Below the pieces are notes generated by a model, which saw nothing but the letters and a program-made list of their open reading frames with translations, was not told the DNA's origin and ran no database searches. Of a stretch of DNA of 64,000 nt, positions 22,583 to 30,767 are shown piece after piece. A program made the translations under genes and the position numbers. This DNA comes from Hydrogenophaga sp. 2FB (GTDB taxonomy: Bacteria; Pseudomonadota; Gammaproteobacteria; Burkholderiales; Burkholderiaceae_C): the NCBI RefSeq assembly GCF_005503365.1, contig NZ_SCML01000027.1, positions 21,050-85,049 of the forward strand. Reading direction: 5' to 3'. Each line of letters begins with the position of its first letter. Position 1 is the first letter of the stretch.

Positions 22583-25009
22583 ATGAACCGCCCCGTGTTT
22601 CGGCCCGCCCCGCTGGCCCTCGCCATCGCACTTGCCATCGGCAGTCCCCTCGTCCACGCACAAAGCGCCCAGGCGCTGCTCAACGCGCCCGTGCAACTCA
22701 ACATGGCGGCTCAGCCGCTGGGGCAGGCGCTCAATGATTGGGCGCGACAGACACGCATCGAGCTCATCGCGCCACCGGCCCTGGTGGCCGGCAAGTCCGC
22801 GCCAGCGATCTCCGGTCAACTCACGCCGCGTCAGGCGCTGGACCGTCTGCTCGCGGGCAGCGGCCTGGTGGCCACGCTGGATGGCGCGGCCATGGTGATC
22901 AGGCCCATTTCGACCGTCTCCGAAGCCACACTGGCTCCTGTGGTGGTGGCCGCGAGCGCCGATCGCAGCGGCACCACCGAAGGCACGGGCTCCTACACCA
23001 CCAGCGCCACGGGCGCGGGCACGCGCATGGATCTGTCGCTGCGCGAGACGCCGCAGTCCGTCAGCGTGATCGGGCGCCAGCAGATGGAAGACCAGAACCT
23101 CATCAACCTCGACGATGTGCTGCGCCAGACACCAGGCATCGTGGCCGACCGCAACGACGAGCGCGTGACGTTCTCGTCGCGCGGCTTTCCGCTGAACACG
23201 ATGATCGATGGCGTGCCGACGCTGGGCTTCAACAGCGTGGCGGGTGAGGCGAGCATGATCAGCACGACCTTGTACGACCGCTTGGAAGTGATTCGAGGCG
23301 CGGCAGGCCTGCTCAACGGTGTGGGGTCGCCCGGTGGCGCGATCAACCTCGTGCGCAAGCGCCCGACCTCTGAATTCGCGGGCCACGTTTCCGGTGGCAT
23401 CGGCTCCTGGAGCCGCTACAGCGCGGAGGTCGACGTGGGCGGCCCGATCAACACCGCCGGCACGCTGCGTGGGCGGTTCGTGGCGGCGCGCAGCGATGGC
23501 CGCAGTTTCATCCAGAACAAGAAGCGCGCGGAAGACGCGCTCTACGGCATTCTGGAGGCCGACCTCACGCCAGACACCGTGCTTTCCGTGGGCTACGAAC
23601 ACCAGAAGACCGCCATCGACGGCGCCAACTACGGCCAAAGCCCCCTCTTCTTCTCCAACGGCACGCGCTCCACCCTGCCCCGCTCGTTCAACTCCAGCGC
23701 ACCCTGGAGCTACTGGGACATGTTCAGCGACAAGCTGTTCGCGAACCTGAACCAGCGCCTGGGCAACGGCTGGGAGCTCAAGGTGGACGTGAGCTACCTC
23801 GAGAGCGAACGCAAGCGCGCCTCGGGCGACCTGAGCATCTACCGCGCCATCGACGGCCAGACCGGCGCCTCCACCATCGACATCCGCGAGAACCCGGCCA
23901 AGGGCACCAACAAGGCGGTGGACGTTCACCTGAAGGGGCCCTTCTCCGCCTTCGGCCGCACCCACGAAGCGGTGCTGGGCGCGAACTACAACCACTACCG
24001 CTACAGCGTCGACACCAACTCCGCCGTCGCGGGCGGTGTCGATCGCCGGCCGCTGAACTTTTACGAGCTGCAGAACTTCCCGGCGCCCGCGGCGTTCCCG
24101 TTTCCGCTCTACACCCAGCCCGGCACCACCATCGAGAAAGCGGTCTATGCATCGACCCGCCTGAGACTGACCGATCCGCTGTCGGTGATCCTCGGCGCGC
24201 GGGCCACCTGGTACACGTCCGAGTCTTCGTTGGTCGACTGGACCGCTGGCAGACGAACGATCTACCCGAGCTCACGCGAGACGGGCGTGATCACGCCCTA
24301 TGTCGGCGCGGTGTTCGACGTGAGCAAGACCTTCTCGGTCTATGGCAGCTACACGGACATCTTCCAACCGAACACGGCACGCGATCGCAACAACGCGTTG
24401 CTCTCACCGCAGCGCGGCCAGAACATCGAGCTGGGCGTCAAGGGCGAGCATTTCGGTGGCCGGCTCAACACCAGCGCCGCCATCTTCACGACCCGCGAAA
24501 CCAACCTGGCGGTGCAGGAAGCCGGTGGACCGCTGTTGCCCGACGGCAGCATTCCCTACCGCGCGGTGCAGGGCGCGAAGAGCAAGGGCTTCGAACTCAC
24601 CGCCTCGGGTGAACTGCTGCCTGGCCTGCAGGTGTTGGCAGGCTACACCTACCATGCCAAGCGCGAAATGGATGGCATGCTGCTCAACCCGCAATACCCG
24701 CGCCGGCTGCTGCGCATGACCGCCAGTTACCGCCTGCCGGGCGACTGGAGCAAGCTCACTCTCGGGGGCAGCGTGAGCCACCAGAGCAGCATCCACTACG
24801 ACGAGTTCAACGAGCTTGGCCGCGCCACGCAGGGTGACGTGACGGTCTTCGGGTTGATGGCGCGTTACGACATCAACCGCCACCTGAGCACATCGCTGCA
24901 CATCGAAAACGTGGGCGACAAGCACTACTACAACGGGCTCGGTGGCTACAACGGCTACACCTACGGCAACCCGCGCAACGTCTGGCTCAAAGCCACCTAC
25001 AAGTTCTGA
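22583..25009 (+). CDS. TonB-dependent siderophore receptor with N-terminal signalling domain
   Basis: The 808-residue outer membrane transporter has a signal peptide (about 1-29). A secretin/TonB N-terminal signalling domain follows (about 36-110; LGQALNDWARQTRIELIAPP ... QALDRLLAGSGL). The plug (about 145-260) carries RETPQSVSVIGRQQM and VTFSSRGFPLNTMIDG. The 22-strand barrel ends in the terminal aromatic YKF. The signalling domain places it in the FecA/FpvA class that activates FecIR by cell-surface signalling. The plug signature matches ferric siderophore receptors, but the specific siderophore cannot be read. ECF promoter and Fur-like site lie directly upstream; the PepSY gene follows after 14 bp. 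Confidence 0.95.
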   Translation: MNRPVFRPAPLALAIALAIGSPLVHAQSAQALLNAPVQLNMAAQPLGQALNDWARQTRIELIAPPALVAGKSAPAISGQLTPRQALDRLLAGSGLVATLDGAAMVIRPISTVSEATLAPVVVAASADRSGTTEGTGSYTTSATGAGTRMDLSLRETPQSVSVIGRQQMEDQNLINLDDVLRQTPGIVADRNDERVTFSSRGFPLNTMIDGVPTLGFNSVAGEASMISTTLYDRLEVIRGAAGLLNGVGSPGGAINLVRKRPTSEFAGHVSGGIGSWSRYSAEVDVGGPINTAGTLRGRFVAARSDGRSFIQNKKRAEDALYGILEADLTPDTVLSVGYEHQKTAIDGANYGQSPLFFSNGTRSTLPRSFNSSAPWSYWDMFSDKLFANLNQRLGNGWELKVDVSYLESERKRASGDLSIYRAIDGQTGASTIDIRENPAKGTNKAVDVHLKGPFSAFGRTHEAVLGANYNHYRYSVDTNSAVAGGVDRRPLNFYELQNFPAPAAFPFPLYTQPGTTIEKAVYASTRLRLTDPLSVILGARATWYTSESSLVDWTAGRRTIYPSSRETGVITPYVGAVFDVSKTFSVYGSYTDIFQPNTARDRNNALLSPQRGQNIELGVKGEHFGGRLNTSAAIFTTRETNLAVQEAGGPLLPDGSIPYRAVQGAKSKGFELTASGELLPGLQVLAGYTYHAKREMDGMLLNPQYPRRLLRMTASYRLPGDWSKLTLGGSVSHQSSIHYDEFNELGRATQGDVTVFGLMARYDINRHLSTSLHIENVGDKHYYNGLGGYNGYTYGNPRNVWLKATYKF

Positions 25010-25023
25010 GCGGGCCGTTCACC

Positions 25024-26247
25024 ATGCGTTCCGTTCTGGCCTTGTTGCACCGGTGGGCCGGTTTGCTCATCGCGCTCTTTCTGTTCGTCGCGGGCCTGAC
25101 CGGTTCGGTCATCTCGTGGGACCACGAGCTCGACGAGTGGCTGAACCCGCAGCTGTTCGAAGCGCGCAGCGGTGTCTCCCCGGCACCGCTGGAACCACTG
25201 GAAATGGCCCGGCGACTGGAGGCGGCCGACCCGCGCCTGCGCGTCGGCTACATGCCACTGGCCATCGAGCCCGGCCACACGCTGGGCGTGTCGGTGGAGG
25301 CGCGCGTGGATCCCGCCACGGGCAAGCCCTTCGAACTCGGCTTCAACCAGGTGGCGCTGGACCCGGCCACCGGTGAGGTACAGGGCACGCGCGAGTGGGG
25401 TGCCATCTCCCTCTCGCGCGAGAACCTGCTGCCGTTTCTCTACAAGCTGCACTACAGCCTGCACATTCCCGATGTGGGCGCGGTTGAACTCGGCATGTGG
25501 GTGATGGGTGTGATCTCGGTGGTGTGGATCCTCGACTGCTTCATCGCGCTCTGGATCTCGTTCCCGAGCCTGAAGGGATGGCGCAAGTCGTTTGCCTTCC
25601 GCACCCGCCACGGATGGCCCAAGCTGAACTTCGATCTGCACCGCTCCGGTGGCGTGTGGGTGTGGGCGCTGCTGTTGATGCTGGCCATCACCTCGGTCTC
25701 GATGAACCTCGGCCGCGAGGTCATGATGCCCGTGGTGTCCCTGTTCTCATCCGTGACACCCACGCCGTTCGAGTTGCGCCAACCCACACCCCTTCATGCG
25801 CCGATCGAGCCGGTGCTGTCGCGGGAACAAGCCATTGAACAAGCACAGGCCGAAGCCACGCGCCGGGGCTGGACGCGGCCAGCCGGTGGGGTTTTCCATG
25901 CCGGACGCTATGGGCTGTATGGCGTGGGCTTTTTCTGGCCGGGGCAGGACCATGCCGACGGTGGACTGGGCAACGCCTGGCTCTACGTCGATGGTCGAAG
26001 CGGCGAACTGGTGGGTGGGCGTTTCCCCGGCGAAGGCACCGCGGGCGACATCTTCATGCAGGCACAGTTCCCCTTGCATTCGGGCCGCATCCTGGGCTTG
26101 CCGGGGCGCATCCTGATCTCGCTCATGGGTCTGGTGGTGGCCATGCTCAGCGTCACGGGCGTGGTGATCTGGGCGCGCAAGCGCCGCTCGCGTGGGTTCG
26201 CGGTCCGCGCCCTCCTCTCATACGGCAGTTCGGGAGGCGCCCGCTAA
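25024..26247 (+). CDS. PepSY-associated membrane protein, probable siderophore reductase
   Basis: The 407-residue inner membrane protein has four membrane helices (about 8-30, 155-180, 207-226 and 362-384) and a periplasmic PepSY-type region between them. The N-terminal LLHRWAGLLIALFLFVAGLTGSVISW and the C-terminal GLVVAMLSVTGVVIWARKRR are characteristic of the PepSY_TM family. Members encoded next to siderophore receptors, such as FoxB and PiuB, are implicated in reductive release of iron. It is cotranscribed with the receptor (14-bp gap) and ends 4 bp into the convergent hypothetical gene. Confidence 0.9.
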   Translation: MRSVLALLHRWAGLLIALFLFVAGLTGSVISWDHELDEWLNPQLFEARSGVSPAPLEPLEMARRLEAADPRLRVGYMPLAIEPGHTLGVSVEARVDPATGKPFELGFNQVALDPATGEVQGTREWGAISLSRENLLPFLYKLHYSLHIPDVGAVELGMWVMGVISVVWILDCFIALWISFPSLKGWRKSFAFRTRHGWPKLNFDLHRSGGVWVWALLLMLAITSVSMNLGREVMMPVVSLFSSVTPTPFELRQPTPLHAPIEPVLSREQAIEQAQAEATRRGWTRPAGGVFHAGRYGLYGVGFFWPGQDHADGGLGNAWLYVDGRSGELVGGRFPGEGTAGDIFMQAQFPLHSGRILGLPGRILISLMGLVVAMLSVTGVVIWARKRRSRGFAVRALLSYGSSGGAR

Positions 26248-26681
26248 CTGTCGCCGGAATCATCCACCCGGGTCTGGCGCGCACGCTGCAGCAGCAAAGC
26301 CACGAGCAGCATCGCCGCGGCCGACCCAGACAGCGCGGGTGACCCGAGCACCAGCCGGGCCAGACCATCCACGGCCTCGATGCTGACCTGTTGCGCATGG
26401 TCGACCAGCGCGATGATGTCGGTGGACTGCACCCCGGGCAGGTCCTCCATGCGGACGTGCATCTCCTGCCAGCCGCTGCGAAACCGGATCTTCGCGAACA
26501 CGCCACCGGCAATGGCCACGAGAGACAGCACGCCCAAGGGGCGCAACAGCTGCTCCAGCATGTGTCCTCGGTCCACCGGCAGCGCGGTCTCGTACACCTC
26601 GGCCACCAGTTCGGGGATGGCCCTGCCCTCCTCGGACTTGAGGGGGTGGCCGCCTGCGGACGGCTCGGGCGTTGCGCTCAT
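26244..26681 (-). CDS. Hypothetical membrane protein
   Basis: The 145-residue product has two hydrophobic segments (about 48-64 and 113-132) separated by a hydrophilic stretch, so it probably spans the inner membrane twice with both ends in the cytoplasm. No motif is recognised. Its 3' end overlaps the stop of the PepSY gene by 4 bp in convergent orientation. It follows the 114-residue gene by only 7 bp on the same strand, so the two probably form a small operon. Confidence 0.7.
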   Translation of the reverse strand: MSATPEPSAGGHPLKSEEGRAIPELVAEVYETALPVDRGHMLEQLLRPLGVLSLVAIAGGVFAKIRFRSGWQEMHVRMEDLPGVQSTDIIALVDHAQQVSIEAVDGLARLVLGSPALSGSAAAMLLVALLLQRARQTRVDDSGDS

Positions 26682-26688
26682 GGTGAGC

Positions 26689-27033
26689 TCAGTGCCGGCC
26701 CGACATGGCCCGCATGACCATCAGCGCGTGTTCGAGCGCCAGTTCCGCGCGCAGGAAATCGTTGTGACGCGTCATCCAGGACGCCTCGTCCAGTGCGGCC
26801 AGCGCGTCGGCCACCCCTGGGCTGGACGTGGTCTTCAGCTCGCGGCGCGCCTCCCGAATGGCCGCGATCGCCAGGTTGTTGTGGTCGCAATAGAGATCGA
26901 CACGGGCACGCTCGACATGGGCCATGGCAGCCGTCGAGTGCGCAAAGTCGTGCGCTTCGGGGTGTGGGTGCGCGTAGGCGGTCGCGCCCACCATCGCATC
27001 CACAAACATCGTCATCGGGAGGTTGTTCGACAT
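26689..27033 (-). CDS. Hypothetical histidine-rich helical protein
   Basis: The 114-residue protein is predicted mostly helical and contains 11 histidines, several in the first 51 residues (AHPHPEAHDFAHS, VDLYCDHNN). It has no signal peptide or membrane helix after the N-terminus. The histidine spacing could bind a metal, but the family is not recognised. It is the first gene of a two-gene minus-strand unit and is divergent from the Rieske gene, with the perfect palindrome at 27116-27135 between them. Confidence 0.65.
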   Translation of the reverse strand: MSNNLPMTMFVDAMVGATAYAHPHPEAHDFAHSTAAMAHVERARVDLYCDHNNLAIAAIREARRELKTTSSPGVADALAALDEASWMTRHNDFLRAELALEHALMVMRAMSGRH

Positions 27034-27115
27034 GCTCTGCCTTTCTGTTCGCCGGGTTGGATGCGTTTCACTCTATGACTCCCGTGGCGCCTGGAGGTTG
27101 CAGATGTCCACGCGC

Positions 27116-27135
27116 CAGATGACAAATGTCATCTG
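27116..27135. promoter_or_regulatory. Perfect 20-bp palindrome between divergent genes
   Basis: CAGATGACAAATGTCATCTG has two 9-bp arms around AA. The inner ATGAC-N4-GTCAT resembles the TTGAY-N4-RTCAA architecture of CRP/FNR-family sites. It lies in the 203-bp gap between the histidine-rich hypothetical gene and the Rieske gene, about 100 bp from each start, where one dimeric regulator could control both. Confidence 0.6.
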
Positions 27136-27236
27136 CCATGGCGCTCCCTGCAATGCCACCCGGCCCGCGCCATTGCAATATCCCTTCACGTCAGCGTCCC
27201 ATTACCCATGCAGACGACCTGTGACCGACCGCCGCG

Positions 27237-27851
27237 ATGTCCTCCAAGCCGCACACCCAACCCGTCCACCCGCCCGACCACCAGCGGCGCATCTGGCTCA
27301 CCACCACCGCCGCCATGGGTGGCGCGGCGGCCGTCGCCACCGCGGTCCCATTCGTTGCGTCGTTCGCGCCCAGCGAGCGGGCCAAGGCCGCTGGCGGGCC
27401 GGTGGAGGTCGACCTGTCGGCGCTCCCGCCCGGCGCCACCACGATCGTGGAATGGCGAGGCAAGCCGGTCTGGGTGGTGCACCGGACGCCCGAGATGGTG
27501 GCCGCGCTGCAAGGCCACGACGCCGAACTGGCCGACCCGAATTCGAACCGCGAGCAGCAGCCCGCCTACGCGAAGAATCCCGCGCGGTCGATCAAACCCG
27601 AGTTCTTCGTCGCCGTGGGCATCTGCACCCACCTGGGCTGCTCGCCCACTTCGGTGCCCGCTGGCGCCGGCAATCCCAACCTGCCCGCCGACTGGCCGGG
27701 CGGGTTCTTCTGCCCCTGCCATGGCTCGACGTTTGATGGCGCGGGACGGGTGTTCAAGAACAAGCCGGCGCCGAGCAACCTCGAGGTGCCACCGCATCAA
27801 TATGTGAGCGGCACGCGGCTTGAGATCGGCAATGACACCGCGCCCGCGTGA
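27237..27851 (+). CDS. petA: Orphan Rieske iron-sulfur protein (ubiquinol-cytochrome c reductase type)
   Basis: The 204-residue protein matches the Rieske subunit of the bc1 complex. A Tat-type N-terminus (DHQRRIWLTTTAAMGGAA) forms the membrane anchor. The two cluster-binding boxes CTHLGC and CPCHGS are intact, followed by the NLEVPPHQY tail. In bc1 it carries electrons from quinol to cytochrome c1. Cytochrome b and c1 genes are absent; the next gene is a convergent response regulator. It is therefore either a second, separately regulated copy or a partner of another oxidoreductase. The palindrome at 27116-27135 lies 101 bp upstream. Confidence 0.9.
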   Translation: MSSKPHTQPVHPPDHQRRIWLTTTAAMGGAAAVATAVPFVASFAPSERAKAAGGPVEVDLSALPPGATTIVEWRGKPVWVVHRTPEMVAALQGHDAELADPNSNREQQPAYAKNPARSIKPEFFVAVGICTHLGCSPTSVPAGAGNPNLPADWPGGFFCPCHGSTFDGAGRVFKNKPAPSNLEVPPHQYVSGTRLEIGNDTAPA

Positions 27852-27872
27852 CGAGCCGGTGCGTTGATCCGG

Positions 27873-28607
27873 TCAGAACAGCGTCTCGACGTCGCTGGCC
27901 AGAAGGTACCCCGCACCCCGCTCGGTGAGGATCAGCGTGGGGTGGGTCGGGTCAAGCTCGATCTTCAGGCGCAGACGGCGGATCTGCACATCGATCGTGC
28001 GGTCGTAGACCTCGCCTTCATGCAGCCGCGACAAGGACAACAACTGGTCGCGGCTCAGCACGCGCCGTGGCGCCCGGCACAGCGCATTGAGCAGGCTGAA
28101 CTCGCCATTGGACAGGTCCACCGACGCCCCCGCCGGCGACAGCAGGCGACGCGTGCGCAGGTTCAGCTCCCAACCCGAGAAGCGGTAAGCCCGTCGCGTG
28201 TTGTCGCGCTCGGGCAGCGTAGCCTGCACCTGGTAGCGGCGCAGCACCGCCCGCACGCGCGCGAGCAGCTCGCGCGGACTGAACGGCTTGGTGACGTAGT
28301 CGTCGGCGCCCAGCTCCAGGCCCATGACGCGATCGGCCTCCTCGTTGCGCCCGGTCAGCAGCACGATGGGCACCGTGGCCCGCTCGCGCAAGGCACGCGC
28401 CAGGTGCATGCCATCCTCGCCGGGCAGTTTGAGGTCGAGCAGCACCAGGTCGATGGCCTCCTGGTCGAACAGCGCAAACATCTCCGCACCCGATCGGCCG
28501 GCGCTCACACGCATGTCGTTCTTGCCCAGGTACTCCACCACAAGATCCCGCACGTCGGCATCGTCGTCGATCACGAGAATATGGGGAACAACGGTGGTGG
28601 TGTTCAT
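27873..28607 (-). CDS. OmpR-family response regulator
   Basis: The 244-residue protein has an N-terminal receiver domain with acidic pocket DDD (residues 14-16), phosphoacceptor Asp58 in LLDLKLPGEDG and the KPF lysine. A C-terminal winged helix follows (about 150-240; LSNGEFSLLNALCRAPRRVL ... TIDVQIRRLRLKIE). It should bind DNA as a phosphorylated dimer. I chose the ATG at 28607 because the receiver begins eight residues later; the frame continues upstream but is non-homologous. It is divergent from the hybrid kinase gene (86-bp gap), its likely partner. Confidence 0.93.
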   Translation of the reverse strand: MNTTTVVPHILVIDDDADVRDLVVEYLGKNDMRVSAGRSGAEMFALFDQEAIDLVLLDLKLPGEDGMHLARALRERATVPIVLLTGRNEEADRVMGLELGADDYVTKPFSPRELLARVRAVLRRYQVQATLPERDNTRRAYRFSGWELNLRTRRLLSPAGASVDLSNGEFSLLNALCRAPRRVLSRDQLLSLSRLHEGEVYDRTIDVQIRRLRLKIELDPTHPTLILTERGAGYLLASDVETLF

Positions 28608-28693
28608 GGGTGGTTTCATCGTACCGCAGGCCTGCGGCGCATACTGGACACCCACGCGCAAAGGTGCTCCGCTGAACCGCTGCTGATCCACTT

Positions 28694-30709
28694 GTGAATC
28701 GATCGAACCCCGCCCCCTCCTCCCGCCCGATGGCCGCGTGGCGCCCGTGGCTGTTCGCGGCGGCGCTGTGGTTGCTGGTGGCGGCTGCCACTTCGCTGGC
28801 ACTCTGGCAATTGCACCGCACCGCACTGGACAACCAGCGGCGGGAACTCGAACTGCTCTCGCTGGCCTTGACCGACGAACTCGATCGCGGTTTGCGTGGC
28901 GCCGAAGAGGGTTTGCAAGCCCTGGGCCTCGAACTCGGTCAGCGCCAGTTGCCCACCACCGGCAGCAAAACCGTCCAGGCGCTGCAGACACGCGCGGCCC
29001 TGATGCCCATGGTGACGGCGCTGTGGCTGCTGGGCGAAGACCGTGGGTTGATCGCGTCGTCAGAAGCCACGCCGCCGCCCGACCTGCGGACCTTCCTGCC
29101 GCCACTGGCAACGCTCACGGCCGACGCCACCGCGTTGAGCCGGCCCTTCGTTGAAGCCAAGGATTCAGAGACACAGGTTGCACTGGCGTTTCGCGTTGAC
29201 GCCGTGCGCGGCCACCCGGCCGGCTGGATCGTCGCCGCCATCCCTGCCAACAAGTTGTTGGGGGCCTTCGGTGTTGCCCTGCCCGCGGCCGATGCGCGCA
29301 TGGCCATTTACCGCAGCGATGGCGTGCTGCTGGCCGGGGTCACCGTGGACCGTCTGAACGGCAGCGACCACCTCGTGGGCGCGCACCGGGTTCCGCGCTA
29401 CGGTCTCGATGTGGTGGTGTCTCGCGAACTCGGTGCCGTGCTCGCGGGTTGGCGAGGTGCGCTGAAGTTGTCGATCGCCGCGCTGGGGTTTCTGCTGATC
29501 ACCATGGCGGCGGCGGTGCACATCGTGACGCGGTCCGAGCGGCAGCGGCTGGCGGCGCAACACGCCCTGCAGGTGCAGCTGACCCGCACCAGCCGACTGG
29601 AAGCGCTGGGCGCACTGGCGGGCGGTGTCTCGCACGACTTCAACAATGTGCTGGCGGGCATCGTCGGGTATGGCGAGATGGCGCATGACGCTGCCGCGCC
29701 TGGCAGCGACCAGGCTCGGCACCTGGGCAAGGTGCTGCAGGCGGCCCAGCGGGGCCAATCGCTGATCGAGCGCATCCTGTCGTTCAGCCGTGGCGGTGCG
29801 CGTGCGTCGACGGTTTTCGAGCTGGCGCCTGTCGTCGAAGAGGTGCTAGCGCTGTTGACCGCCTCACTGGGTCCCCGCGTGGTGCTGGAGCGCAAGCTCG
29901 ACGCGCCCGGCGCGCGGCTGCGCGGTGACGCGACACAAGTGTTCCAGGCGGTCATGAACCTGTGCACCAACGCCCTGCAAGCGATGCCCGACGGCGGCAT
30001 GCTCAGCGTTCGGCTCGAACGCCGGCATGTCACCGAACCCCAGGTGTTGTCGCACTCGCCTTTGCCCGTGGGCCACTACCTGGCGCTGAGTGTGGCCGAC
30101 CAGGGTGTGGGCATCACGCCCGAGGTCATGGAGCACCTGTTCGAGCCCTTCTTCTCCGCGCGCGGCAACCAGGGGGGCACGGGTCTCGGCCTGGCGGTGG
30201 TTTTTGGCGTGGTGGCGGAGTTCGGCGGCGGCATCGACGTCGAGAGCCAGCCGGGCCAGGGGGCCCGATTTCGCCTGTACCTCCCCGAGTGCACCGACGC
30301 GCTGCCCATGCCGGCAGAGGCTTCCACGGCGGTGCCCGAAGGCACCGGCCAGCGCTTGCTGGTGGTCGACGACGAGCCCGCGCTGTTGGCCCTGGCCGAT
30401 GAACTGTTGACCGGGCTGGGCTACGAACCCGTGTGTTGCGCGGATGCCCGCGATGCGCTGCAAGCCGTGACCGAAGCTCCAGAACGGTTTGCCGCCGTGA
30501 TCACCGATGAGCGGATGCCCGGGCTTGGCGGCACGCAACTCGCCAGTGCCTTGCGGGCGCTGGCGCCGCGGCTGCCGGTGGTGCTGGTCAGTGGCTACGG
30601 TGGCGCGCTGCTGGCCCGCCGCGCCAGCAGTGCGGGCGTGACCCGCGTGCTGATGAAACCCCTGCGGCGCGGTGAGCTTGCTCGCACGCTCGCCGAACTC
30701 ATCCATTGA
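28694..30709 (+). CDS. Hybrid sensor histidine kinase with C-terminal receiver
   Basis: The 671-residue kinase has a membrane helix at about 17-40, a periplasmic sensor region (about 41-255) and a second helix (about 256-278). A dimerisation domain carries His314 in GGVSHDFNNVLAG. The ATPase domain (about 380-535) ends in GNQGGTGLGLAVV, and a receiver (about 550-668) carries the phosphoacceptor Asp in ITDERMPG. The SHDFNN H-box is typical of kinases fused to receivers. The start is GTG at 28694. With the divergent OmpR-type regulator it probably forms a phosphorelay. The signal is unknown. Confidence 0.92.
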   Translation: MNRSNPAPSSRPMAAWRPWLFAAALWLLVAAATSLALWQLHRTALDNQRRELELLSLALTDELDRGLRGAEEGLQALGLELGQRQLPTTGSKTVQALQTRAALMPMVTALWLLGEDRGLIASSEATPPPDLRTFLPPLATLTADATALSRPFVEAKDSETQVALAFRVDAVRGHPAGWIVAAIPANKLLGAFGVALPAADARMAIYRSDGVLLAGVTVDRLNGSDHLVGAHRVPRYGLDVVVSRELGAVLAGWRGALKLSIAALGFLLITMAAAVHIVTRSERQRLAAQHALQVQLTRTSRLEALGALAGGVSHDFNNVLAGIVGYGEMAHDAAAPGSDQARHLGKVLQAAQRGQSLIERILSFSRGGARASTVFELAPVVEEVLALLTASLGPRVVLERKLDAPGARLRGDATQVFQAVMNLCTNALQAMPDGGMLSVRLERRHVTEPQVLSHSPLPVGHYLALSVADQGVGITPEVMEHLFEPFFSARGNQGGTGLGLAVVFGVVAEFGGGIDVESQPGQGARFRLYLPECTDALPMPAEASTAVPEGTGQRLLVVDDEPALLALADELLTGLGYEPVCCADARDALQAVTEAPERFAAVITDERMPGLGGTQLASALRALAPRLPVVLVSGYGGALLARRASSAGVTRVLMKPLRRGELARTLAELIH

Positions 30710-30767
30710 GTGGAGGGACTGAAGCGCACTGCCGACGCCTTCGCACCGGCATGGATCGGGCCTGGCG

